Assembly: GCA_036522595.1 (NCBI GenBank)
Contig: DATDFL010000033.1
Coordinates: 1-12,071 of the forward strand
Origin: AC-32 sp036522595
GTDB lineage: Bacteria > Actinomycetota > Thermoleophilia > Gaiellales > Gaiellaceae
Length of the DNA: 12,071 nt
Direction of reading: 5' to 3'
Positions 1 through 7,951 of this stretch are shown here, piece after piece (the first letter of the stretch is position 1; the number at the start of each line of letters is the position of its first letter). A model generated the notes under the pieces. It was not told where the DNA came from and searched no databases. It saw nothing but the letters and a program-made list of their open reading frames with translations. Made by a program: the position numbers and the translations under genes.

Positions 1-305
1 CGTACCTGATGCTCGTGATGGCCGGCCCGGCGCTTGCCTACTCGCTGGCGATCGGCCCGGCCCGCGTGCGTCGAGCCGTGTCGCCCGCGACGGTGGTCGT
101 CGGCGCGGCCTCGGCCGGCGCGTACCTGCTCGTGCTGCTCGCGCTCCGGCTTGCGAGCGCCCCCGCGGTGGCGGCCGTGCGAGAAACAAGCGTCGTGATC
201 GCAACGGGCCTTGCGGCTCTGGTTCTCCGAGAGCGAGTCAGCCAGGCACGTCTGGCCGGCGCCGTGCTCGTCGCCGCGGGGGTCGCTCTGCTGGCGCTCT
301 CGTAA
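1..305 (+). CDS. EamA/DMT-family transporter, C-terminal part only
   Basis: The 5' end lies outside the window; the open frame enters at base 3 and ends at TAA 303-305. About 100 residues are visible, forming four hydrophobic segments separated by short basic loops. This matches the last four helices of the second EamA repeat in drug/metabolite-superfamily permeases. A typical feature is the helix start with APAVAAVRETS followed by a short loop containing LRERV and a final glycine/alanine-rich helix. Such ten-helix inner-membrane proteins export metabolites, amino acids or drugs, but the substrate cannot be told from this fragment. It converges on the otsB-like gene across a 50-base gap that shows no convincing terminator. 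The family is fairly secure and the function is open. Confidence 0.72.
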   Translation, partial: YLMLVMAGPALAYSLAIGPARVRRAVSPATVVVGAASAGAYLLVLLALRLASAPAVAAVRETSVVIATGLAALVLRERVSQARLAGAVLVAAGVALLALS

Positions 306-355
306 CGGTGTCAGCCACTCGCACGAAAGCGTGACGAAACTGTGCCGATTGTGTG

Positions 356-1063
356 TCAAAGAGCTCGCAGGACTTCCAGGAGCTCGGCCGGCGTGGACAC
401 GACCAGATCTGCCGCTTCCCGTAGGCCGGGCGGGGATTCGGCCGACGCTACGGCGACTCGGATCGCGACCTCGCAGCCGTCCAGGCCCCGGAACGCGTCG
501 AGGTCGGTCGTGTCGTCTCCTGCGTAGAGCGCACGCCGCAGGCCGTGCTCCCCGAGCAGCGCTTGCACCGCCGTCCCCTTGTCGGCGTCGACGGGCGGGC
601 GCAGCTCGAGCACCTTGCGCCCCCACCGCGCTTCGAGCCCCGATCCGCGAGCGCGCTCGGCGATTCCCTCCAGCTCGACCCGCGCCGCCGCTTCGTCCGG
701 CGCCTCGCGCCAGTGGAACGCAACCGTCAGCCCCTTGTCCTCGATCCATGGCCACTCGAGCGCCGCGAACTGACGAAGCGGCGCCCGCCAGGCATCCGCG
801 TCCGGCGCGAGCTCGAGCCCGTGCACGCCCACATAGAGGATCCCGTCCACGCCGACGAGCCGGTAAGCATCCGCTCCCGTCCGCCCGCTCACACAAGCGA
901 CGAGCGCATAGCGCTCCACCAGCCGCCGCAGCTCCGCCCGCGTCTCCTCGGGAACCTCCGCCTGCTCGGGCCGCGGGACGATCGGCGCGAGCGTCCCGTC
1001 GACGTCGAGCATCACTGCGGCCCGGGCGGGTTCGGCCGCGAGGACGGAGAGCGCATCCTCCAC
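356..1063 (-). CDS. otsB: Trehalose-6-phosphate phosphatase (HAD superfamily)
   Basis: The protein of about 235 residues carries the HAD phosphatase motifs in order: DVDGTLAP (nucleophile D20, acid/base D22), SGR at 59-61, a conserved lysine in the DADKG segment (K162) and GDDTTDLDAF with the metal-binding aspartates at 183-184. The VAFHWR stretch and LELRP-x-x-DADKG are typical of trehalose-phosphatases. These remove phosphate from trehalose-6-phosphate in the cytoplasm as the second step of the OtsAB pathway. No otsA is visible here. The frame is open far upstream, so the start is a choice. GTG at 1063 is preferred because it leaves a normal first beta strand and avoids the divergent permease. 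GTG at 1081 is possible, while ATG at 1012 would leave only one residue before the catalytic motif. No Shine-Dalgarno site is visible, so the gene may be leaderless. Confidence 0.85.
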   Translation of the reverse strand: MEDALSVLAAEPARAAVMLDVDGTLAPIVPRPEQAEVPEETRAELRRLVERYALVACVSGRTGADAYRLVGVDGILYVGVHGLELAPDADAWRAPLRQFAALEWPWIEDKGLTVAFHWREAPDEAAARVELEGIAERARGSGLEARWGRKVLELRPPVDADKGTAVQALLGEHGLRRALYAGDDTTDLDAFRGLDGCEVAIRVAVASAESPPGLREAADLVVSTPAELLEVLRAL

Positions 1064-1069
1064 AGCCAG

Positions 1070-1076
1070 GACAATA
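1070..1076. promoter_or_regulatory. Possible bidirectional -10 region between otsB and the permease operon
   Basis: On the minus strand TATTGT (1076-1071) fits the TAnnnT pattern and ends seven bases before 1064, one base from the preferred otsB GTG. On the plus strand the overlapping GACAAT (1070-1075) ends exactly seven bases before the permease GTG at 1082, but it lacks the leading TA. Neither gene has a Shine-Dalgarno site, which fits leaderless transcripts. No clear -35 boxes were found, so this is inference from spacing. Confidence 0.3.
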
Positions 1077-1081
1077 CGCAC

Positions 1082-1423
1082 GTGAGGCTCGTCGTCATCG
1101 GCCTCCTGGCCGGGCTCTTCAGCGCGCTCTTCGGGGTCGGCGGCGGGACGGTCATCGTGCCGCTGCTGATGCTCGCCGCCGCGTATGCGCTGCGCCCGGC
1201 GACCGCAACCTCCCTCGCCGCGGTCGCAATCATCTCGGTCGTCGGAGCCGTCACCTACGCCTTTCACGGCGAGCTCAAGCCCGGAGCGGCAGCCCTCGTC
1301 GGCATCCCGGCCGTCGCAGGCGCGGTCGCGGGCACCGCCCTCCAGCAGCGGCTCGCGACCCGCACGCTCTCCTTCGCCTTCGCCGTCCTCCTCGCTGCGA
1401 TCGGCGCGCGGCTCCTCGTCTGA
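1082..1423 (+). CDS. Half-size TauE/SafE (TSUP) permease, subunit A
   Basis: This 113-residue hydrophobic protein has about four membrane segments. Its first helix carries the TSUP hallmark GLLAG...LFGVGGG followed by the small-residue segment ATATSLAAVAI. TSUP permeases export sulfite, sulfoacetate or related organosulfur and carboxylate anions. They normally have about 250 residues built from two inverted homologous repeats; this is one repeat only. The GTG start at 1082 is the only usable one near the first helix, and no Shine-Dalgarno site precedes it. The stop TGA (1421-1423) overlaps the next gene's ATG by one base. That neighbour encodes a second half-size copy, so the two probably pair in the membrane as one transporter. 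The substrate is unknown. Confidence 0.8.
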   Translation: MRLVVIGLLAGLFSALFGVGGGTVIVPLLMLAAAYALRPATATSLAAVAIISVVGAVTYAFHGELKPGAAALVGIPAVAGAVAGTALQQRLATRTLSFAFAVLLAAIGARLLV

Positions 1424-1797
1424 TGTGGACGCTGGTAGCCGCCGCGATCCTCGGTCTTGCCGCCGGAGTCCTCGCAGGGCTTTTCGGCGTCGGCGGCGGG
1501 ATCCTGTTCGTTCCGACCCTGACGCTCGTCCTAGGCCTGACGCAGATCCACGCCGAGGCGACGAGCCTGCTCGCGATCATCCCAACGGCCTTCGTCGGCG
1601 CGTGGCGCCAGACGCGCTACGGGCACGTCAACTGGCGGGCATCGTTCATCGTCGGCATCGCGGCGGTCGCCGGCGTCGAGGGCGGAGTGCAGATCGCCGA
1701 AAGCCTGCCTCAGCACGCGCTGAGAAGACTCTTCGGCGTGCTGACGCTCGTCGTCGCGGCCCAGGTCGCATGGCGGGCTTATTCTTCGCAGAGATGA
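1423..1797 (+). CDS. Half-size TauE/SafE (TSUP) permease, subunit B
   Basis: This 124-residue protein is homologous to the preceding one. It has the same first-helix motif (GVLAGLFGVGGG), the same ATSLLAIIP segment about 25 residues later, and about four hydrophobic helices. The loop after the second helix (WRQTRYGHVNWR) is basic and probably cytoplasmic. The ATG start overlaps the upstream stop as TGATG, a classic arrangement for reinitiating ribosomes, so equal production of both halves is likely. Together the two proteins total about 237 residues, the size of one ordinary TSUP transporter. The alternative is that a single gene has been broken by a one-base shift at the junction. The perfectly placed start codon makes separate coupled genes more likely. 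Confidence 0.8.
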   Translation: MWTLVAAAILGLAAGVLAGLFGVGGGILFVPTLTLVLGLTQIHAEATSLLAIIPTAFVGAWRQTRYGHVNWRASFIVGIAAVAGVEGGVQIAESLPQHALRRLFGVLTLVVAAQVAWRAYSSQR

Positions 1798-2177
1798 CGC
1801 CCGAGGAAAGCTGGATTCCGCTCGTCGACGGCCCAATCGGAGCAATCGTCGATCAAATCCAGGAGGAGCACCCGGAGATCTCCGACTGGGTCGACTCGCC
1901 CAACAGGCTGCTGGCGTTCCGCACGTTCGCCTACATCCGATTGGGGATCCTGCTCGGGCGCTTGCTGATGGAGCACGACCTCGAGGGCGAGGACTGGGTC
2001 GAACAGCTGCTCGACGACCCCGACTGCTACGACGAGATCGTCCGGGAGGTGCTTGCGGTCGCCGAGGACACGGCCGACGAGCCCGGCTACGAGCGCGAGG
2101 CGTCGGTCGGCCCGAGCGACGAGGAGCGCGAACGCTTCTCCGAATTCGTGAGGCGACGTCTCTCGAACGACGCCTAA
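1794..2177 (+). CDS. Acidic 127-residue protein of unknown function
   Basis: I do not recognise this family. The ATG at 1794 overlaps the permease stop as ATGA, which is why it is preferred over an in-frame ATG at 1770. The product is soluble-looking, rich in Asp and Glu, and has no signal peptide or membrane helix. The middle (residues about 40-60) is a mildly hydrophobic helix containing YIRLGILLGRLL. It is followed by acidic helices with EDWVEQLL and a charged C-terminal helix ending in FVRRRLSNDA. Codon use is strongly G/C at third positions, like its neighbours, which supports a real gene. The tight coupling to the two half-permeases suggests a cytoplasmic accessory or regulatory partner, but this is inference only. 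Its stop shares bases with the stop of the facing ZIP gene. Confidence 0.7.
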   Translation: MTPEESWIPLVDGPIGAIVDQIQEEHPEISDWVDSPNRLLAFRTFAYIRLGILLGRLLMEHDLEGEDWVEQLLDDPDCYDEIVREVLAVAEDTADEPGYEREASVGPSDEERERFSEFVRRRLSNDA

Positions 2178-2902
2178 GTAGCGGCCCGCGCGACGAAGAA
2201 GGTCACGACGAAGCCGGCCGCGGTCAGGAGCACGCGCTTCCCCGACGGATGCTCGTGGGCCTCGGGCAGCAGATCCGTGGCCCCGATGAAGAGGAAGAAC
2301 CCCGCATAGACGGCGAGCAGCTGGCCCAGCGAGCGGTGCGAGACGCTGATGAAGACGCCGGTGATCGCCCCGAGCAGCGGCGCCGCCGCGTCGGCCGCGA
2401 GCCAGCGAATCGCCTGCCGCCGCTCGCCGCTCTGGCGGAGCACGAAGTTCACGGTGTTGAGCCCGTCGGCGAAGTCGTGGGTCACGACCGCCATGAAGAC
2501 GAGCAGGCCGGTCCCGGTCCCGAGGTGGAACGCCAACCCGATGCCGAGCCCGTCGATGAAGCTGTGGATCGAGAGCCCAGCGGCTCCGAGCGCGCCCACC
2601 TGCGCGTGAGCCCTCGCCTGCTCGGGCTCGTCCCGGTGGTGCAGCACCAGCAGGCGCTCGGCGAGGAAGAACCCGAGGAAGCCAACCCCGATCAGCAGCG
2701 TCACGCGGCGCGCGTCGCCGACCGAGTCGATCGCTTCCGGGAGCACGTCGAAGAGTGCGACCGCCACGACGATCCCGCCGGTCAGCGCGATCGCCGTCGT
2801 CAGCTCGCGCTGGAGCCGCAGCGCCGCGAGCCCTCCGCACAGCGTCGACAGCACGGTGACCCCGGCGAGAGGAATGGCGAGCCAGGTCATCGAAAGCATC
2901 AT
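2174..2902 (-). CDS. ZIP-family divalent metal transporter
   Basis: The 242-residue protein has about seven to eight hydrophobic segments. Helix 4 carries HSFIDGLGIG (H113, D117) and helix 5 carries HDFADGLN (H142, D146). These correspond to the paired metal-site motifs of ZIP transporters, which move Zn2+, Fe2+ or Mn2+ into the cytoplasm. A histidine-containing charged loop (residues 88-100, starting LHHRDEPEQ) lies between helices 3 and 4, as in other ZIPs. DVLPEA at 52-57 and DLLPEAHEH near 210-218 are repeated acidic helix ends. Both core motifs have Asp where ZupT-like proteins have Glu, so metal preference may differ. Start codons at 2902, 2899 and 2890 are all ATG; 2902 is taken. It diverges from the M23 gene. 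Confidence 0.82.
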   Translation of the reverse strand: MMLSMTWLAIPLAGVTVLSTLCGGLAALRLQRELTTAIALTGGIVVAVALFDVLPEAIDSVGDARRVTLLIGVGFLGFFLAERLLVLHHRDEPEQARAHAQVGALGAAGLSIHSFIDGLGIGLAFHLGTGTGLLVFMAVVTHDFADGLNTVNFVLRQSGERRQAIRWLAADAAAPLLGAITGVFISVSHRSLGQLLAVYAGFFLFIGATDLLPEAHEHPSGKRVLLTAAGFVVTFFVARAAT

Positions 2903-2943
2903 GACCTGTGGCGACTCGAAGGATTAGTGGCCGCGTAATCGTC

Positions 2944-2949
2944 GATAAT
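2944..2949 (+). promoter_or_regulatory. Candidate -10 box for the M23 peptidase gene
   Basis: GATAAT matches five of six positions of the vegetative TATAAT box and stands out in this GC-rich sequence. It would start transcription near 2956, three bases before the GTG at 2959, giving an almost leaderless mRNA and agreeing with the missing Shine-Dalgarno site. No good -35 box lies 16-18 bases upstream. Confidence 0.3.
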
Positions 2950-2958
2950 GTCCAGACG

Positions 2959-4419
2959 GTGGCCAAGCGGCTCGGCCTCAGCTTGCTTCTCGGGGGAGCG
3001 CTGCTGCTCCTCGCTGCTTCCGCGGGCGCAGACCGTGGCAAGCCGAGCTCGAGCGCAGGCGCGACCGCCCACGCCTATGCGATCCGCGTCGTCGTTCCGG
3101 GTCAGGCGGGGGCGCAGAGCACGACCGTTTCCGCGCCGCCCTACCACGTCGACTTCGGCCAGGGATTCGCGTATCCGTCCGACGGTTCGATCGTCACGAC
3201 GGGCTCGCTGACCGCCTCCGCCCAGAGCGACGTCGGCGCGACTGCCACCGCGAGCGCGTCCGGCCAGGCCCAGGGAGTCTCGATCTTCAGCGGCGAGATC
3301 ACGATCGACCTCGTCGAGGGCCACGCCGTCGCGTCGACCCGCGGCAAGACGGCGGGCGGCTCGGTGTCGAGTTCGGCCGTCGCGGGCCTGACCGTTCTCG
3401 GCCAGCCCGCCTCCGTCGCTGCGAACGGACGCATTGCGCTTGCGGACTGGGGCTACCTGACGACGCTCGAGCAAGGCCTCGACCGAACGGCCGGCCCAGG
3501 CGGCGCGCAGGCGTTCCACGGCTTTGTCACCGCGGTCGACGTTCATCTGACCGCTGCGCACAACGGCGTTCCCGCGGGAAGCGAGATCCAGATCGGCTAC
3601 GCCGAGGTCAACGTGCAGGCGCCGGTGCCGAAGAAGGAGAAGCCGGTGCCGCCCTCCTCGAAGCACGGCAAGAAGACCCCCAAGGCGCCCGAGCCCAAGA
3701 ACGGCGGGAACGGCGGCAGCAACGGCGGCGCCGGCCCGCTCCTGCCCATCCCGTCAGGGCTGCATCCGAAGCTGACCGCAGGTGGCTACGTCTTCCCGGT
3801 CTACGGGCCGGTCTCGTTCGTCGACAGCTTCGGCGCCTTCCGCGGCGACGTGCCGGGCAACTGGCACCACGGCGACGACATCTTCGCGCCGCTCGGCGCC
3901 CCGATTCTCGCGTGCGCCGACGGGATCGTCTTCTCGGTGGGCTGGAACGACATCGGCGGCAACCGGCTCTGGCTCCGCGACGCACAGGGCAACGAGTTCT
4001 ACTACGCGCACCTCTCCGCGTTCTCGCCGCTCGCGAAGAACGGTCTGCACGTGCACGCGGGCGAGGTGCTCGGGTTCGTCGGAAACACCGGCGACGCATC
4101 CGGAACTCCCACGCACCTCCACTTCGAGGTGCATCCGTCCTCGCTGATCTTCATGGGCTACGACGGAGCGGTCGACCCGACGCTCTACCTGCAGGCCTGG
4201 CAGCACTACCAGGACGTTCGCTTCTCGAACGTGGCCGGGTGGGTGCCCGCGCTCGCCTTCGCCGCGCAGGCGCCGAAGCCCGCCGCGATCCTGCTTCAGG
4301 TCTCGGACATCTCCGAGGCGAGCGGGCTCGACCCGGGATCGCTCCAGCGGGCGATTGCGCCCCGGGTCTCGGGCGAGAGCGACCAGGTGCTGCTCAGGTC
4401 GCTGGGGTCGAAGCCCTGA
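2959..4419 (+). CDS. Secreted M23 (LytM/NlpD-type) metallopeptidase with unique N-terminal domain
   Basis: The protein has about 486 residues. It opens with a signal peptide: basic AKRLG, a leucine-rich core and an AGA cleavage site near residue 24. A Ser/Thr/Ala-rich, probably all-beta domain (about 30-220) contains VSIFSGEITIDLVEG and GLTVLGQPASV, a pattern seen in actinobacterial surface proteins. A Pro/Lys linker turning into Gly/Asn repeats (about 220-268) leads to the peptidase domain (about 275-411). The zinc and catalytic residues are intact: HHGDD (H303, D307), YYAHLS, and THLHFEV (H386, H388). M23 enzymes cut peptide crossbridges of peptidoglycan, so a cell-wall remodelling role outside the membrane is likely. 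A further 75-residue tail is unassigned. GTG 2959 is chosen because it gives a normal signal peptide; an in-frame GTG at 2908 would add 17 residues. Confidence 0.85.
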   Translation: MAKRLGLSLLLGGALLLLAASAGADRGKPSSSAGATAHAYAIRVVVPGQAGAQSTTVSAPPYHVDFGQGFAYPSDGSIVTTGSLTASAQSDVGATATASASGQAQGVSIFSGEITIDLVEGHAVASTRGKTAGGSVSSSAVAGLTVLGQPASVAANGRIALADWGYLTTLEQGLDRTAGPGGAQAFHGFVTAVDVHLTAAHNGVPAGSEIQIGYAEVNVQAPVPKKEKPVPPSSKHGKKTPKAPEPKNGGNGGSNGGAGPLLPIPSGLHPKLTAGGYVFPVYGPVSFVDSFGAFRGDVPGNWHHGDDIFAPLGAPILACADGIVFSVGWNDIGGNRLWLRDAQGNEFYYAHLSAFSPLAKNGLHVHAGEVLGFVGNTGDASGTPTHLHFEVHPSSLIFMGYDGAVDPTLYLQAWQHYQDVRFSNVAGWVPALAFAAQAPKPAAILLQVSDISEASGLDPGSLQRAIAPRVSGESDQVLLRSLGSKP

Positions 4420-4421
4420 GC

Positions 4422-4438
4422 GGCCGCGTCTAGCGGCT
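4422..4438. terminator. Weak hairpin between converging genes
   Basis: GCCGC (4423-4427) pairs with GCGGC (4433-4437) across a five-base loop, with one extra G-T pair outside. It lies between the M23 stop and the end of the YtxH-like gene, where a shared terminator would be expected. The stem is short and no T-run follows, so the call is tentative. Confidence 0.2.
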
Positions 4439-4856
4439 AGGCGCCGTTGCCGCTGGAGCTGGCGCCACCGCCGTAACCGAACTCCTCGTCCTCGCCGAAG
4501 ATCTTGTCCTTCAGCCAGCGGCGGGTTTCGGGGCCGGTCATCGGGTTGAAGAGGATCCCGAGCGTGATGCCTGCGAGCAGGAGCGACGTGTTGCGTCCCT
4601 TGTGCTCCTCCTTGCCCTGGATCCGGTTCGCGGCCGAGCGGAGATCCTCGATCGCCGAGCGCAGCTGCTTCTGGATGTCCTCGTCGCTCGCGACCTTGCT
4701 CGCGACGGCGGTCACACCGCGCCCGCCCATCAGCTCGTCGTAGACGTCACGCGCGGTCGAGAACGCGCTGCGCAGGCTGTCGCGCAGCTCCTCGTCCTGG
4801 ATCGCCCGCTTCACGTAGGGCTTCACGTCGGCAACTCGGTCTTTCGCCTTGGCCAT
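4437..4856 (-). CDS. YtxH-like small membrane protein
   Basis: The 139-residue product has an N-terminal helical, charged half (residues 1-80), then one membrane helix (about 90-104, containing LLLAGITLGILF). This is followed directly by NPMTGPETR (104-112) and RWLKDKIFG. A glycine-rich helix followed by a Pro-x-x-Gly-x-x-x-Arg turn is the signature of the YtxH domain (G...LG...P.SG.ETR). The acidic and Gly/Ser-rich tail is low complexity. YtxH of Bacillus is a general-stress protein whose biochemical role is not known. The ATG at 4856 is preferred to one at 4892 because GAAAGGA lies about 11 bases upstream. It follows lon on the same strand but is separated by a hairpin and has its own candidate stress promoter. 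Confidence 0.7.
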   Translation of the reverse strand: MAKAKDRVADVKPYVKRAIQDEELRDSLRSAFSTARDVYDELMGGRGVTAVASKVASDEDIQKQLRSAIEDLRSAANRIQGKEEHKGRNTSLLLAGITLGILFNPMTGPETRRWLKDKIFGEDEEFGYGGGASSSGNGA

Positions 4857-4867
4857 TGCTAAGGCCG

Positions 4868-4874
4868 TCCTTTC
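4868..4874 (-). promoter_or_regulatory. Ribosome binding site of the YtxH-like gene
   Basis: GAAAGGA read on the minus strand is a clear Shine-Dalgarno match, 11 bases before ATG 4856. It decides between this start and the upstream in-frame ATG at 4892, which has no such site. Confidence 0.6.
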
Positions 4875-4895
4875 AGTCGTTTGCGCGCGCATTCT

Positions 4896-4922
4896 CTACC
4901 CTCGGCGCCGCCGACGCTAAAC
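4896..4922 (-). promoter_or_regulatory. Candidate general-stress (SigF/SigB-type) promoter of the YtxH-like gene
   Basis: On the minus strand GTTTAG (4922-4917), a 15-base spacer and GGGTAG (4901-4896) fit the GTTT...GGGTA pattern known for Bacillus SigB and actinobacterial SigF/SigB promoters. Transcription would start near 4889, leaving a leader of about 33 bases with the GAAAGGA ribosome site. The downstream product resembles a known general-stress protein, which supports the call. It is a motif match by eye only. Confidence 0.45.
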
Positions 4923-5017
4923 AGAGGTGCATCTGCCGGAACGCCGTCCCGGCCAGCGGTGCAGACAGACGCGCATGCAAAGCACGCGCGTCCTGAGACC
5001 GGCATCGCAAGCGACGC

Positions 5018-5028
<11 letters not shown>
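4917..5028. repeat. 11-bp direct repeat bracketing a 90-base segment after lon
   Basis: CTAAACAGAGG occurs at 4917-4927 and again at 5018-5028. Flanking CGACG is shared as well, with one extra C in the second copy. The 5018 copy encodes the last codons and stop of lon, and the 4917 copy contains the candidate -35 of the next gene. Inside the bracket lie imperfect inverted ends (TGCATCTGCCGG at 4928, CCGGCATCGCA at 4999) and a strong central hairpin. Confidence 0.5.
4968..4992 (-). terminator. Strong hairpin downstream of lon, probable terminator
   Basis: GACGCGCATGC (4968-4978) pairs along all 11 bases with GCACGCGCGTC (4982-4992), including one G-T wobble, around an AAA loop (TTT in the transcript sense). 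The hairpin begins about 26 bases after the lon stop. No long U-run follows, which is common for terminators in high-GC actinobacteria. It could also act as an mRNA 3'-end stabiliser. Confidence 0.6.
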
Positions 5029-7421
<2,393 letters not shown>

Positions 7422-7429
<8 letters not shown>

Positions 7430-7865
7430 TTGCGATCGCTCCGATCGTGATCGTCACGCGCTCGCGCCTCGGCGCCTTCGCAGCGATCGGCAGGACGACC
7501 GTGAGCAAGCCGCGTTCGTAGCGCGCGGTGGCGGCCGCGGTGTCGACGGGCTCGGCAAGGGAGATTCGCCGCTGGAACGATCCGTACTCGATCTCCATCT
7601 GCTGATAGCGGCCACTCCCTTTCGGGCGGCAGCGTTCGCCTGCAACGACGAGGACGCGGTCGGCTGCGACCACCTGGATCGACGACGGGTCGACTCCGGG
7701 CAGCTCGACGAGGACGTGCAGCGCCGGCGGATCGTCGCTGCGGATGCAGTCGACGTTCGGCCGGAAGCCGCGGCGCGCGAGGACGAACCTCGGGACCTGC
7801 CAGAGGTCGTCGATGAGCTCGTTGATCTCGTCGTGCAGCCGGTCGATGTCGTCTCGCTTTCGCAT
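7422..7865 (-). CDS. Small heat-shock protein (Hsp20/alpha-crystallin family)
   Basis: The 147-residue protein begins with a charged helical arm (RDDIDRLHDEINEL). The alpha-crystallin domain (about 36-127) has VELPGVD, the YGSFQRRISL strand and ERGLLTVVLP, where GLL replaces the usual GVL. A C-terminal ITI triplet (139-141) fits the I-x-I motif that docks neighbouring subunits in oligomers. These ATP-independent chaperones hold unfolding proteins in a soluble state. Its pairing with lon suggests hold-or-degrade handling of damaged protein. ATG 7865 is chosen. An in-frame TTG at 7877 would fall inside the candidate -10 element. No Shine-Dalgarno site is seen, which fits a very short leader. 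Confidence 0.92.
7439..7442 (-). promoter_or_regulatory. Ribosome binding site of lon inside hsp20
   Basis: GGAG on the minus strand lies nine bases before the lon GTG (7429), within the last codons of hsp20. It supports the GTG as the true lon start and points to coupled translation. Confidence 0.6.
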
Positions 7866-7875
7866 CTGTGGGGTC

Positions 7876-7902
7876 AACGCTACTCGGCTATCTACAGTTC
7901 TC
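7876..7902 (-). promoter_or_regulatory. Candidate ECF-sigma (SigE/SigH/SigR-type) promoter of hsp20-lon
   Basis: On the minus strand GAGAAC (7902-7897), a 17-base spacer and CGTT (7879-7876) resemble the GGGAAC...CGTT pattern of actinobacterial heat- and oxidative-stress ECF sigma factors. hsp20 and lon homologues belong to such regulons in Mycobacterium and Streptomyces. The ATG is 10 bases after GTT, so the transcript would have almost no leader. No HspR (HAIR) or HrcA (CIRCE) operator is visible. One mismatch in the -35 and reading by eye limit confidence. Confidence 0.4.
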
Positions 7903-7926
7903 CGAGAGCCGTTCGCGTATGGATGA

Positions 7927-7944
7927 AGTTAGCAAACGCTAACT
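7927..7944. promoter_or_regulatory. Perfect inverted repeat, probable repressor operator of the MMPL gene
   Basis: AGTTAGC-AAAC-GCTAACT is a perfect 7-bp inverted repeat with a four-base spacer, AT-rich against a GC-rich background. It ends seven bases before the MMPL GTG start. Size and position fit a TetR- or MarR-type operator, regulators that often control MMPL exporters. No regulator gene is in the window. As an mRNA hairpin it would also lie just before the start codon. Confidence 0.55.
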
Positions 7945-7951
7945 AGCTGCC

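Noticed and set aside
306..355. Terminator between the EamA and otsB genes
   Set aside because: Only a 4-bp stem (CACG-AAAG-CGTG) is found, too weak to call.
1779..3041. 420-codon minus-strand frame overlapping the ZIP gene
   Set aside because: It is an Arg/Ala-rich out-of-frame translation. The ZIP motifs lie in the other frame, and the plus-strand 127-residue gene covers its end.
7866..7950. CIRCE or HAIR heat-shock operator upstream of hsp20
   Set aside because: The TTAGC/GCTAA halves are only four bases apart, whereas CIRCE needs 17 bases between those pentamers. No CTTGAGT/ACTCAAG pair is present.
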